Source: JAKJEP01 sp964580995
Lineage (GTDB): Bacteria > Planctomycetota > Phycisphaerae > Sedimentisphaerales > SM23-30
Direction: 5' to 3'
DNA length: 26,978 nucleotides
NCBI GenBank assembly: GCA_964580995.1
Contig: CAZOMV010000082.1
Location: 1-26,978, forward strand
The notes beneath the pieces are model-generated. The model saw only the letters and a program-made list of their open reading frames with translations. It did not search any database and had not been told where the DNA came from. Positions 7,961 through 15,473 of the stretch are shown one piece after another; positions within the stretch are counted from its first letter, which is position 1; each line of letters starts with the position of its first letter. Position numbers and translations under genes: made by a program.

Positions 7961-8818
7961 ATGACTGAAATGATTTCAGAAAACAAGTTGAATATGAATG
8001 GTATTTCTTCCGAGGCCATTGAGCAGTTGGAGTCTGTTTTCAAAGCCTATAATGAAACGACCAACCGGATGTACCAGTCCTATCAGCAACTGCAGAATGA
8101 AGTAGTCCGGCTGCGGAAGGAGCTGGAGCATAAAAATGAACAACTGGAGCGGAAGAGCCGGCTGGCAGCGCTGGGGGAAATGGCCGCCGGGATGGCCCAT
8201 GAAATCCGCAATCCGCTGGGCGGGATGCAGTTATATGCCTCGCTGCTGATGCGCGATCTGGATCCGCAGGGCAGCCAGCATAGCTGGGCGTTGAAAATCA
8301 GCAAGGGGATTCATAACATGGATCTGATTGTCAATGACATCCTGACTTTCACCCAGGATCAGGACTGCGAAAAGGAAAGCATTCATTTCGCCTCTTTGTT
8401 GAGTAATGTTCTGGACTACATTCATCCCCGGATTACCGACAAACATATTGGTATTGACGATACGGGTGTGGACAGCCGGCTGGCGGTCCGGATGGACGGC
8501 CATATGATGCAGCGGGTATTCACCAACCTGATCCTGAACGCCGTCGAAGCCTGCCAGGAAAACGGGATCGTCCGGATCTCCGCGGTGGAATCCCATGAGG
8601 ATCCGGAATATCGGGTCCGAATCTCCATAGCGGATACCGGAGAGGGTATTCCGCCGGAACTGATGAGCCGGATATTCAATCCGTTTTTCACCACCAAGGA
8701 TACCGGTACCGGCCTGGGTCTGGCGATTGTGCACCGGCTGGTCGAATGCCACGGCGGACTGATTACGGTAACGAACAATGAAAATGGTGGAGCGACTTTT
8801 ACGATCCAACTTCCTTAG
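7961..8818 (+). CDS. Soluble sensor histidine kinase, FlgS/AtoS-like
   Basis: This 285-residue protein has no membrane segment or signal peptide. Residues 1-65 are a coiled-coil sensor region. The H-box GEMAAGMAHEIRNPLGG places the phosphorylated histidine at H80. The N-box (NLILNAVEACQENG, about 190-203), the G1 box DTGEGIP, the F box FNPFFTTK and the G2 box GTGLGLAIVHRL follow in order, forming a complete ATP-binding domain. It should phosphorylate the response regulator encoded 38 bases downstream. Soluble kinases of this type paired with NtrC-like regulators control sigma54-dependent flagellar genes in epsilonproteobacteria (FlgS) and pseudomonads (FleS); the similarity here is of architecture and position. 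What it senses is not evident, though the adjacent FlgN-like and TPR genes point to export or assembly status. Confidence 0.87.
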   Translation: MTEMISENKLNMNGISSEAIEQLESVFKAYNETTNRMYQSYQQLQNEVVRLRKELEHKNEQLERKSRLAALGEMAAGMAHEIRNPLGGMQLYASLLMRDLDPQGSQHSWALKISKGIHNMDLIVNDILTFTQDQDCEKESIHFASLLSNVLDYIHPRITDKHIGIDDTGVDSRLAVRMDGHMMQRVFTNLILNAVEACQENGIVRISAVESHEDPEYRVRISIADTGEGIPPELMSRIFNPFFTTKDTGTGLGLAIVHRLVECHGGLITVTNNENGGATFTIQLP

Positions 8819-8856
8819 ATAATAAAGGGATAGAGACGAACAGGAGATAGTTACGG

Positions 8857-10245
8857 ATGGCACAAATTCTGGTCCTGGATGACAAAGAAATGATGCGGGA
8901 TTCGCTGCAGGCGACTCTTTCGCGTGCCGGTCACGAGGTGGTTACCTTTGAGCGGGGCGCCGATGCCCTGAATCGGATTATGCATGAGCCGTTTGATGTC
9001 ATTGTCAGCGATTTGAAGATGCCCAAAATGGACGGCCTGACCTTCCTGGAGGAGATGCGAAAAATTACCGCCGAAATCCCCGTGGTGATGATGACGGCCT
9101 ATGCCACCATCTCCACCGCGGTGGAAGCCATGCGGAAAGGGGCGTTTGATTATATTCAGAAGCCCTTCGACGCGGATGAGATTTTACTGCTGATTGAACG
9201 GGCGCTCGAACATCGCCACCTCATCAAGGAAAATGAGGCCTATCGGACCAGTGACCGGGATTGGCGGCAGGGCCGGGAATTCATCGGCAACAGTTCCGCC
9301 ATTCAAAAGGTGATGGAAAAGATCCGGCTGGTGGCGCAAAGCAGCGCCACGATTTTGATTCGCGGGGATTCGGGAACCGGCAAGGAGATGATCGCGCGGG
9401 AGATCCATGCCCAAAGCCCGCGGGCGGATAAGCCGCTGCTGTGCGTGAATTGCGCCGCCCTGTCCAGCTCGCTGCTGGAAAGTGAATTGTTCGGCCACGA
9501 AAAAGGCGCCTTTACCGGCGCCGACCAGGTGCGGATGGGCCGGTTTGAGCTGGCCGATGGCGGTACCATTCTGCTAGACGAGATCAGTGAGATGAACTTG
9601 CAGCTCCAGGCCAAGCTGCTGCGGGTTCTGCAGGAACGGGAGTTCGAACGGGTGGGCAGCAGTATGACCCGCCAGGTCAATGTCCGCGTGGTGGCGACGA
9701 CCAACCGGGACCTGGAAAGCTGGGTACGGGAGGGGAAGTTTCGCGAGGATTTGTATTATCGTTTGAATGTCGTGCCCGTTGTGGTTCCGACGCTGGCCGA
9801 ACGGGCCGCGGATGATCTGGAACTGCTCTGTGACTATTTTCTGCGTCGCAGTGCCGAGCGGGAAGGACGCCCTGTTCGCCGGCTGAGCGGGCCGGCCCTG
9901 GATCTTTTGAGAGAATACAATTGGCCGGGCAATGTCCGGGAACTGGAGAATCTGATGGAGCGGGTCTCCATCCTGGCCAGTTCCGAGTTGATTACCCCGG
10001 ATATGATTCAGGGCTGGCTGGATATCCGTTCCCTGAATGAAACCGAGCGGAAAAATGACTTGTCAAAAAACACCCTGAACGGATCCGCGGTGAGCATGCG
10101 GCTGGTGGATGTGGAACGAGAACTGATTGAAAAGACCTTGGAGAAGTTTAACGGCCATCGGCAGAAGACCGCCGAAGCCCTGGGAATCGGGGTGCGGACG
10201 CTGGGCATGAAATTGAAGCGGTGGAACTTGTCGCAGGCTGGTTAG
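8857..10245 (+). CDS. Sigma54-dependent response regulator, NtrC/FlgR-like
   Basis: This 462-residue protein has three complete domains. The receiver (residues 1-120) has acidic residues D8 and D9, phosphoacceptor D52 in VSDLKMP, T80 and K102. The AAA+ domain (about 140-375) has Walker A GDSGTGKE at 170-177, the sigma54-contacting loop GAFTGA at 217-222, Walker B ILLDE ending at 242, and the arginine-finger region downstream. The C-terminal Fis-type helix-turn-helix (about 425-460) contains TAEALGIGVRTLGMKLKRW. It should bind enhancer DNA, hydrolyse ATP and open sigma54 promoters when phosphorylated by the adjacent kinase. The first gene after it, flgB, has an excellent sigma54 promoter, which makes it the probable master activator of the flagellar structural operon. 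Confidence 0.92.
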   Translation: MAQILVLDDKEMMRDSLQATLSRAGHEVVTFERGADALNRIMHEPFDVIVSDLKMPKMDGLTFLEEMRKITAEIPVVMMTAYATISTAVEAMRKGAFDYIQKPFDADEILLLIERALEHRHLIKENEAYRTSDRDWRQGREFIGNSSAIQKVMEKIRLVAQSSATILIRGDSGTGKEMIAREIHAQSPRADKPLLCVNCAALSSSLLESELFGHEKGAFTGADQVRMGRFELADGGTILLDEISEMNLQLQAKLLRVLQEREFERVGSSMTRQVNVRVVATTNRDLESWVREGKFREDLYYRLNVVPVVVPTLAERAADDLELLCDYFLRRSAEREGRPVRRLSGPALDLLREYNWPGNVRELENLMERVSILASSELITPDMIQGWLDIRSLNETERKNDLSKNTLNGSAVSMRLVDVERELIEKTLEKFNGHRQKTAEALGIGVRTLGMKLKRWNLSQAG

Positions 10246-10476
10246 GAAGAGGAATTGAAATCGAACCGGCAAAAATTGCCTGAATCGCGCAAGAATTGCC
10301 TGGAGAAAAGAGTATCCGTAATCGGAAAATTCAGAAGTGTATGAACATGCAGGAGAATATCTTTCGCAAAAATTCGGAGATGAAAGCGATAAGAGAAGAA
10401 GGCCCTTTGCCGGTCGGATGCGGCGTAACATGCTATTTTTAATGAAATTATGTTTTTAAGATGGTAAGGAGAGCCA

Positions 10477-10683
10477 GTGATTTCGATGGAAAAGAGACTG
10501 CCGGCAAAACGAAGATGGAACCGGCAAGGACTGTTGAATTCAAATAGACGAATCGATGGCATGGTTTTTGCAACTAGAAAAGTTGAGATAGTCTCTGTGG
10601 ACCAGGAAATGACAGGTTTGAAGAAGGATCCGGAATGTGTAAGCTGGAAACGTGTAACGAAGGGAAAACGATTCACACGTTAG
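10477..10683 (+). CDS. Doubtful small basic reading frame over the sigma54 promoter
   Basis: A GTG-started frame of 68 codons is preceded by a good ribosome binding site (AAGGAG at 10466-10471, five bases upstream). The peptide is very basic (for example EKRLPAKRRWNRQG) and matches no family I recognise. The sigma54 promoter lies inside it, which argues that the DNA here serves mainly as a control region. It would need transcription from further upstream, perhaps read-through from the activator gene. Confidence 0.2.
   Translation: MISMEKRLPAKRRWNRQGLLNSNRRIDGMVFATRKVEIVSVDQEMTGLKKDPECVSWKRVTKGKRFTR
10557..10573 (+). promoter_or_regulatory. Sigma54 (RpoN) promoter of the flgB operon
   Basis: TGGCATGGTTTTTGCAA fits the sigma54 consensus TGGCAC-N5-TTGCA closely. 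The invariant GG (10558-10559) and GC (10570-10571) are separated by exactly ten bases. Transcription should start near 10583, giving a leader of about 117 bases before flgB. The nearest upstream gene encodes a sigma54 activator, which strongly supports the call. Confidence 0.85.
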
Positions 10684-10699
10684 AAAGGTCAATCAGGTA

Positions 10700-11143
10700 A
10701 TGGCGATGTTTCTGGATAGTTTGCTAAATCGTGGCTCGACGCCGGTGCTGGAGCAGGTGATGAATTTCACCGAGGCCCGTCATGCGGTATTGGCTAACAA
10801 TATCAGCAATTTCGATACGCCAGGGTATAAAATGCAGGACCTGCCGGTGGGTGAATTTGATGCTGCCTTGCAGGATGCCGTAGCGCGAAGGGAACAAAAA
10901 GGCGGGTCCGCGCCGCTGGAGATGAATTCAACCCGTCATTTTCAATGGGACAGCCTGGGCAAGCTGGAAACCACTGCCGTGGAACTGGAAGATAACAATA
11001 TCCTCTTTCATGACGACAATAACCGGTTTGTGGAAAAGCAGATGAGTGAAATGGCCAAGAACGCCCTGCGGCACAATGTGACGGTGGAGATGCTGCGATC
11101 CCAGTATAATGGTTTGCAAACGGCGATCCGGGGAAAATTGTAA
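10700..11143 (+). CDS. flgB: Flagellar basal-body rod protein FlgB
   Basis: This 147-residue protein is a proximal rod subunit, exported through the flagellar export gate without a cleaved signal. The N-terminal rod signature is clear: ARHAVLANNISNFDTPGYK at about residues 27-45, with the family's NNI-N-DTPGYK pattern. The C-terminus (MAKNALRHNVTVEMLRSQYN) forms the partner helix. Length is normal for FlgB. It is the first structural gene after the sigma54 promoter and is followed by flgC, its usual partner. An ATG two codons in, better spaced from AGG, could be the true start. Confidence 0.93.
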   Translation: MAMFLDSLLNRGSTPVLEQVMNFTEARHAVLANNISNFDTPGYKMQDLPVGEFDAALQDAVARREQKGGSAPLEMNSTRHFQWDSLGKLETTAVELEDNNILFHDDNNRFVEKQMSEMAKNALRHNVTVEMLRSQYNGLQTAIRGKL

Positions 11144-11206
11144 TAAAGTCTGATTTAGCGGAAGGTTTCGCAGGATGCGGCCAGCCCAACAAGGAAAAAG
11201 AAAACA

Positions 11207-11602
11207 ATGATAGATGCAATTGATATCTCGACATCCGGATTGGTGGCCCAGCGGATTCGCATGAATACCATTGCGATGAATATGGCCAATATCGATTCGT
11301 TCAATCCGGATGGTACGCCCTATCAGCGGCGGAGCGTGGAATTCCAGGTGGGCGGCGAGGCCGGGGATCGAAGCGGGCAGGGCGTGCACGTTTCGGACAT
11401 TCGGCAGGAAGCGGTCTATCGCAAGGAATACGATCCGTCCCATCCGTATGCGGATAAGGACGGGTATGTGAGCCTGCCGGGGATCGATTATCTGACCGAG
11501 ATGACCAACATGATGCTGGCGACCCGGGCGTATGAGGCCAACGTGACGGCGGTCGAGTTGAGCAAGAGCATGCTCAATAGTTCGCTGCGTTTGCTGGGAT
11601 AG
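11207..11602 (+). CDS. flgC: Flagellar basal-body rod protein FlgC
   Basis: This 131-residue proximal rod protein starts with the typical IDAIDISTSGLVAQRIRMNT and continues MNMANIDSFNPDGTPYQRR, which matches the FlgC N-terminal rod motif. The C-terminus YLTEMTNMMLATRAYEANVT carries the conserved R-YEANV block, followed by KSMLNSSLRLLG. Length is standard. It lies 63 bases after flgB, with AAGGA ahead of the ATG, and 78 bases before fliE, in the usual flgB-flgC-fliE order. Confidence 0.95.
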   Translation: MIDAIDISTSGLVAQRIRMNTIAMNMANIDSFNPDGTPYQRRSVEFQVGGEAGDRSGQGVHVSDIRQEAVYRKEYDPSHPYADKDGYVSLPGIDYLTEMTNMMLATRAYEANVTAVELSKSMLNSSLRLLG

Positions 11603-11680
11603 TGAGACAGCCGTCGGCGGAGCCGGCGGGCAATAAGGATGGAAGAAAAACCAAGGTACAAATAAACAGGTAATGAGAAT

Positions 11681-11995
11681 ATGGTAGAGCAATTTCAATC
11701 CATCAATACCTCCGGTTTGCTGAATACCGGCACCGAGATCAAAGGGACTCAGACCGCGGGTAAAACGGCGGATGGCAAAGACTTTAAAAGCGTGCTGATG
11801 GAGAGTATTGATGAAGTGAACCGGTTGCAGACGGAAGCCGATACCGCCCGTATCAATCTGGCGACCGGGAAGACCGAAAATGTGGCGGAAGTGTTTACGG
11901 CGGTGAAGAAGGCGGAGTTGGCCTTTCAAACCCTGATGCAGATACGCAACAAACTGATGGATGCGTATGATGAAATCAAACAGATGAGAGTGTAA
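11681..11995 (+). CDS. fliE: Hook-basal body complex protein FliE
   Basis: This 104-residue protein joins the MS ring to the rod. After a disordered N-terminus come FKSVLMESIDEVNRLQTEAD and the conserved C-terminal block VFTAVKKAELAFQTLMQIRN followed by KLMDAYDEIKQMRV, which is diagnostic of FliE. Length is normal. The gene sits in the conserved slot between flgC and fliF, 23-29 bases before the latter. Confidence 0.94.
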   Translation: MVEQFQSINTSGLLNTGTEIKGTQTAGKTADGKDFKSVLMESIDEVNRLQTEADTARINLATGKTENVAEVFTAVKKAELAFQTLMQIRNKLMDAYDEIKQMRV

Positions 11996-12024
11996 GGATT
12001 TAAACCTTATTCGAGGCAGTGGAA

Positions 12025-13710
12025 ATGGAGTTCCTTCGTCGAATTTTAAAGCAGATACAGGGCCAGTTGGGTGCCTTGACCATCAGTCAGAAAATGGTCA
12101 TTGTCCTGCTGATTGGTTTTATGTGCGTGGCCATCTGGATGATGGCAGACTATGCCGCCCAGCGGGAGATGGTGGCCCTGCTGGACCAGCCGATGGATAC
12201 GGCCAGCCGGGAACGCATTCTGCAGAAGCTGGACACCTGGGGTGAAAAATACGAATTGAAAGGAGAAACCATCCTGGTTCCCAAGAGCCGGCAGCGTAAG
12301 ATTTACGCCATGCTGATTTATGCCGGCGCCCTGCCCGAAGATACCTCGGTGGGTTTTTTGTCTTTATTGGACGATGCCGATATATTCACGCCGGAATCGG
12401 TGCGGGATGACAAGCGGCTGATTGTCAAACAGGTTGAATTGGGCAAGATTCTGGAAATGATGCCCGGTGTGGCCAGTGCCAAAGTGATTATCAATGCCGG
12501 CGACAAGCGGCGTTTGAACAATATCACACCCGTTTCCTCGGCCATGGTGACGGTCCAGATGGAACCGGGGGCTGCTGCGGACAGGAAACTGGCGATGGCC
12601 ATCGCCGAAGGGGTCAGTGCCGCCAACGGCCGGATGAAGCGGGAGGATGTCAAGGTGATTATGGATGGCAAGATTACGGTGATACCCCCCGCCGGAGAAG
12701 ATGCCAGCAGCGATTACCTGGAGGAGAAGGTAAAACTGGAACAGTATTTTCGCGATAAGATTATGGGGGTCCTTCCCACGCAAAACTCGCTGGTGCAGGT
12801 GGATGTCCAGCCGCGGCTGACCAAGAGTACGGTTCAGAAAACGGTCATCGCCCCCATAGACGAAGGCAGTCTGGCGGTGGAAATCGAGGCCAATACCCGG
12901 GAACAGAACAGCCAGAATCTCCAGAAGGCATCCGAACCGGGCATGATGGCCAATGTTCCGGAAAGTTCCTCCGGCGCTTCGGGAAATTCACAGACCGAGA
13001 GTATGGAAGATGCCGTAACCAAAAAAACCGTGATCCCCGGCAGGACCGATACGGTGGAAAAGATCGGCCCCGGCGGCGTCGAGGCCATCACGGCAACGGT
13101 GAGCATTCCGCAAAATTATTTCGAAGAGCGGGCGAAAAAAAGCGCGGAGGATAAGCCGGATGAAACGGCGGTGAAAGCGATTACGGATCTGGAAATTCCC
13201 AAAATCAAACAGAATGTCATGCGGGCTTTGGGCCTTTCCGGCACGGAAGATGAGAACCTGGTGGTGGTGAATACCTACTGGGCGGGTGCCTACGAAGCCG
13301 GGGCCGGCGGCGGAATCAATGGCAGTGTAGCCGCGGAGACGGCGGAAGCGGACGGAAAATCCATGGCGAATATCGTCGGGCGGTATGGCAAGCATATCGC
13401 GATCTCGTCGCTGGCGATGCTCTCGTTGTTTATGGTCCTGATGATGGTCCGCAAGGCCGGCGGCCCCGTGGAAATTACCGAAGAAGAAGCGACTACCATG
13501 ATGGCAGGGCCTAAACCCCTGGATGTCTTGAGTGTGGAGGAAAGCAATATCGCGGAGGCCACCGATAGCAACGGATTATTGGAAGGTTTTGAACTGGGCG
13601 ATGACGAGATTCGGTCCCATCAGGTACTGGAACAAATCCGGGAAATGGTGAAAACCTCACCGGATATGGCCACCAAACTGGTTAGCAAGTGGATAGCACA
13701 GAGCGATTAA
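12025..13710 (+). CDS. fliF: Flagellar MS-ring protein FliF
   Basis: This inner-membrane protein of about 561 residues polymerises into the MS ring. It has an N-terminal membrane segment (MVIVLLIGFMCVAIWMMADY, about residues 24-43). Two ring-building motifs follow: the first contains GEKYELKGETILVP and the second covers the MMPGVASAKVIIN region. A long low-complexity periplasmic stretch precedes the C-terminal membrane segment (about 455-475, ISSLAMLSLFMVLMMV). The last 35 residues (MVKTSPDMATKLVSKWIAQ) are the FliG-binding tail. I prefer the ATG at 12025 because GAGG lies eight bases upstream; a GTG at 12019 in the same frame would add two residues but is too close to the binding site. The stop abuts the ATG of fliG with no gap, suggesting coupled translation of the two interacting proteins. 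Confidence 0.95.
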   Translation: MEFLRRILKQIQGQLGALTISQKMVIVLLIGFMCVAIWMMADYAAQREMVALLDQPMDTASRERILQKLDTWGEKYELKGETILVPKSRQRKIYAMLIYAGALPEDTSVGFLSLLDDADIFTPESVRDDKRLIVKQVELGKILEMMPGVASAKVIINAGDKRRLNNITPVSSAMVTVQMEPGAAADRKLAMAIAEGVSAANGRMKREDVKVIMDGKITVIPPAGEDASSDYLEEKVKLEQYFRDKIMGVLPTQNSLVQVDVQPRLTKSTVQKTVIAPIDEGSLAVEIEANTREQNSQNLQKASEPGMMANVPESSSGASGNSQTESMEDAVTKKTVIPGRTDTVEKIGPGGVEAITATVSIPQNYFEERAKKSAEDKPDETAVKAITDLEIPKIKQNVMRALGLSGTEDENLVVVNTYWAGAYEAGAGGGINGSVAAETAEADGKSMANIVGRYGKHIAISSLAMLSLFMVLMMVRKAGGPVEITEEEATTMMAGPKPLDVLSVEESNIAEATDSNGLLEGFELGDDEIRSHQVLEQIREMVKTSPDMATKLVSKWIAQSD

Positions 13711-14733
13711 ATGGCAGAAGAATTTGAAGAAATACAAGTTCCCGGATTGCGAAAAGCCGCCATTGTCCTGCTGGCCCTGGGGCAGGACATCGGCTCCCAG
13801 GTGATCAGCCGGCTCGAACGGGACCAGATCGAAGAGGTCTCCCGGAAGATCGCCGAACTGGAAATGGTTCGACCGGAAGAACAAACGCGCGTCTTAAGTG
13901 AGTTTTACACGCTGGCCATGGCCCATCAATATATCGAACAGGGCGGCCTGGCCTATGCCCAGTCGCTGCTGGAAAAGAGTCTCTCGCCCAATGACGCCAA
14001 TGATATTATCAAGCAGGTTACCCAGACCATTCAGCAGACGCCGTTTCAGTTTTTGCAGAAGGCCGAAGCGGAAAATGTCCTGACCTTTATTCAGGACGAA
14101 CATCCGCAGACCATTGCCTTGATCCTGGCCCATCTGCAGGCCACGAAGTCGTCGGAAATTCTGATGGGATTATCCCAGCAGAAGCAGGTCGAGGTCATCA
14201 AGCGGATCGCCTCGATGGAACAGACCAATCCCGAAGTCATCAAGGAAGTGGAAGCCGGGCTGGAACACCGGCTCAGCGACATTGTTTCCCAGACCTTTGA
14301 CAAGGCCGGCGGCGTCGAGGCGGCGGCGGCCATCCTGAACCTGGCTGACCGGTCCACCGAAAAGGGCATTCTGGAAAGCCTGGAAACGGACGATCCGGAC
14401 CTGGTCGAACAGATCCGGCGGTTGATGTTCGTCTTTGAGGATATCCTGCTGGTCGCGGACAAGGGCATTCAGTCGGTGCTGAAGGAGGTCGATAACGATG
14501 AATTGGCCCTGGCACTCAAGACCGCCAGCGAGGAATTGCGACAGAAAATGTTCGGCAATATGTCCGAACGGGCCTCCCAGTTAATTAAGGAGGATATGGA
14601 GTATATGGGGCCGGTACGGCTGAGCGATGTCGAGGTGGCCCAGCAAAAGATTGTGGATATTGTACGCCGTCTGGAGGAAGCCGGTGAAATTATCATCCAG
14701 GGCCGCGGCGGCGAATCGGAAATGGTGGTCTAA
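13711..14733 (+). CDS. fliG: Flagellar motor switch protein FliG
   Basis: This 340-residue protein forms the upper C ring, receives torque from MotA and sets rotation sense. N-terminal LRKAAIVLLALGQDIGSQVI is the FliF-binding domain. The middle domain carries DEHPQTIALILAHL, the family's EHPQTIA signature. The C-terminal domain has LMFVFEDILLVADKGIQSVL, then NMSERASQLIKEDMEYMGPV, with the conserved charged residues that contact the stator. Length is typical. The start codon directly follows the fliF stop, and fliH follows after 16 bases. Confidence 0.96.
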   Translation: MAEEFEEIQVPGLRKAAIVLLALGQDIGSQVISRLERDQIEEVSRKIAELEMVRPEEQTRVLSEFYTLAMAHQYIEQGGLAYAQSLLEKSLSPNDANDIIKQVTQTIQQTPFQFLQKAEAENVLTFIQDEHPQTIALILAHLQATKSSEILMGLSQQKQVEVIKRIASMEQTNPEVIKEVEAGLEHRLSDIVSQTFDKAGGVEAAAAILNLADRSTEKGILESLETDDPDLVEQIRRLMFVFEDILLVADKGIQSVLKEVDNDELALALKTASEELRQKMFGNMSERASQLIKEDMEYMGPVRLSDVEVAQQKIVDIVRRLEEAGEIIIQGRGGESEMVV

Positions 14734-14749
14734 CGCAGGAACGTTTTTT

Positions 14750-15457
14750 ATGGTACTATTGAAGGCAGCGGCATTTCAGGAAGAAACCGGCAAGAAAGAG
14801 ATATTCAATATCAGCGATATTGCCGCGGAGGCCCGCGCCTTGATCGAATCGGCCCGCCGGGAACGCGAAAAAATTCTGGCCTCGGCCCGCCAGGAAGCGG
14901 AAGGGATCCGACAGCAGGCACGGAAGGAGGGCTTCGACAAAGGGTATCCCGAAGGCCTGGCCCAGGGACAGGAAAAAGGGTTCGAGCAGGCCTGCCAGGA
15001 AGCTCGTCAGGAGTTTCAGTGCCAGAGTGAAAACCTGATCCAGGAACTCTCCGCCGCTCTGGCACAGTTCGATCAGATCAAACACGGTTTGGTTTGGCAG
15101 GCGGAGCAGGATACCGTGGCCCTGGCCCTTTGCATCGCGGAAAAGGTCATCAAAGACGCATCCATGCTCCATCGGGAAATCGCCGCCGAAAATATCAAGC
15201 AGGCCCTGGCGATGATTTCGCGAAATACCGATGTCGTGATTCGCGTGAATGCCAGGGATGAGGAATATCTGGGGAAAATCGCCGCCCAGCGCGACCAGGT
15301 GCTGGGGCATTATGGTTCGATCCGTTTCGAACCGGATGAGACGGTCGAACCGGGCGGGTGTGTGATTTGCACCGAAAATGGTTTGGTGGACGGGCAACTG
15401 GATACTCAGATCCAGCGTATCGCCGGCGAATTGTTAATGAAAAAAATAGAGTCGTAA
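14750..15457 (+). CDS. fliH: Flagellar assembly protein FliH
   Basis: This 235-residue protein is the stator-like regulator of the FliI ATPase. A long helix rich in Glu, Gln and Arg contains GFDKGYPEGLAQGQEKGFEQ at about residues 62-81, the glycine-spaced repeats typical of FliH. The C-terminal domain (about 110-235) has ALALCIAEKVIKDASMLHRE and the family ending, FEPDETVEPGGCVICTENG. I chose the ATG at 14750, which has AGGA about ten bases upstream, because the longer open frame runs back inside fliG in another phase. It lies between fliG and fliI, its standard place. Confidence 0.92.
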   Translation: MVLLKAAAFQEETGKKEIFNISDIAAEARALIESARREREKILASARQEAEGIRQQARKEGFDKGYPEGLAQGQEKGFEQACQEARQEFQCQSENLIQELSAALAQFDQIKHGLVWQAEQDTVALALCIAEKVIKDASMLHREIAAENIKQALAMISRNTDVVIRVNARDEEYLGKIAAQRDQVLGHYGSIRFEPDETVEPGGCVICTENGLVDGQLDTQIQRIAGELLMKKIES

Positions 15458-15473
15458 ACTACGAAACAGGAAT

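Larger units (their letters stand above)
10246..10699 (+). promoter_or_regulatory. 454-bp control region upstream of flgB
   Basis: This gap between the activator gene and flgB holds a sigma54 promoter (10557-10573) and repeated CCGGCAA or dyad elements. The dyads GGCAA-N3-TTGCC (10268-10280) and GCAA-N3-TTGC (10289-10299) have centres 20 bp apart. CCGGCAA at 10501 and 10521 is also offset by 20 bp, and its reverse complement occurs at 10407-10413. These are candidate sites for the NtrC-like activator. The middle (about 10430-10460) is AT-rich, as expected of a bendable segment. One weak small reading frame crosses the promoter and is listed separately. I see no convincing terminator after the activator gene. 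Confidence 0.55.

Noticed and set aside
10928..11929. A 333-codon minus-strand frame across flgB, flgC and fliE
   Set aside because: It lies antisense to three clear rod and basal-body genes and its peptide resembles no protein family.
14627..14749. N-terminal extension of fliH into fliG
   Set aside because: The extension lies wholly within the conserved end of fliG in a different phase, and the ATG at 14750 has a suitable ribosome binding site.
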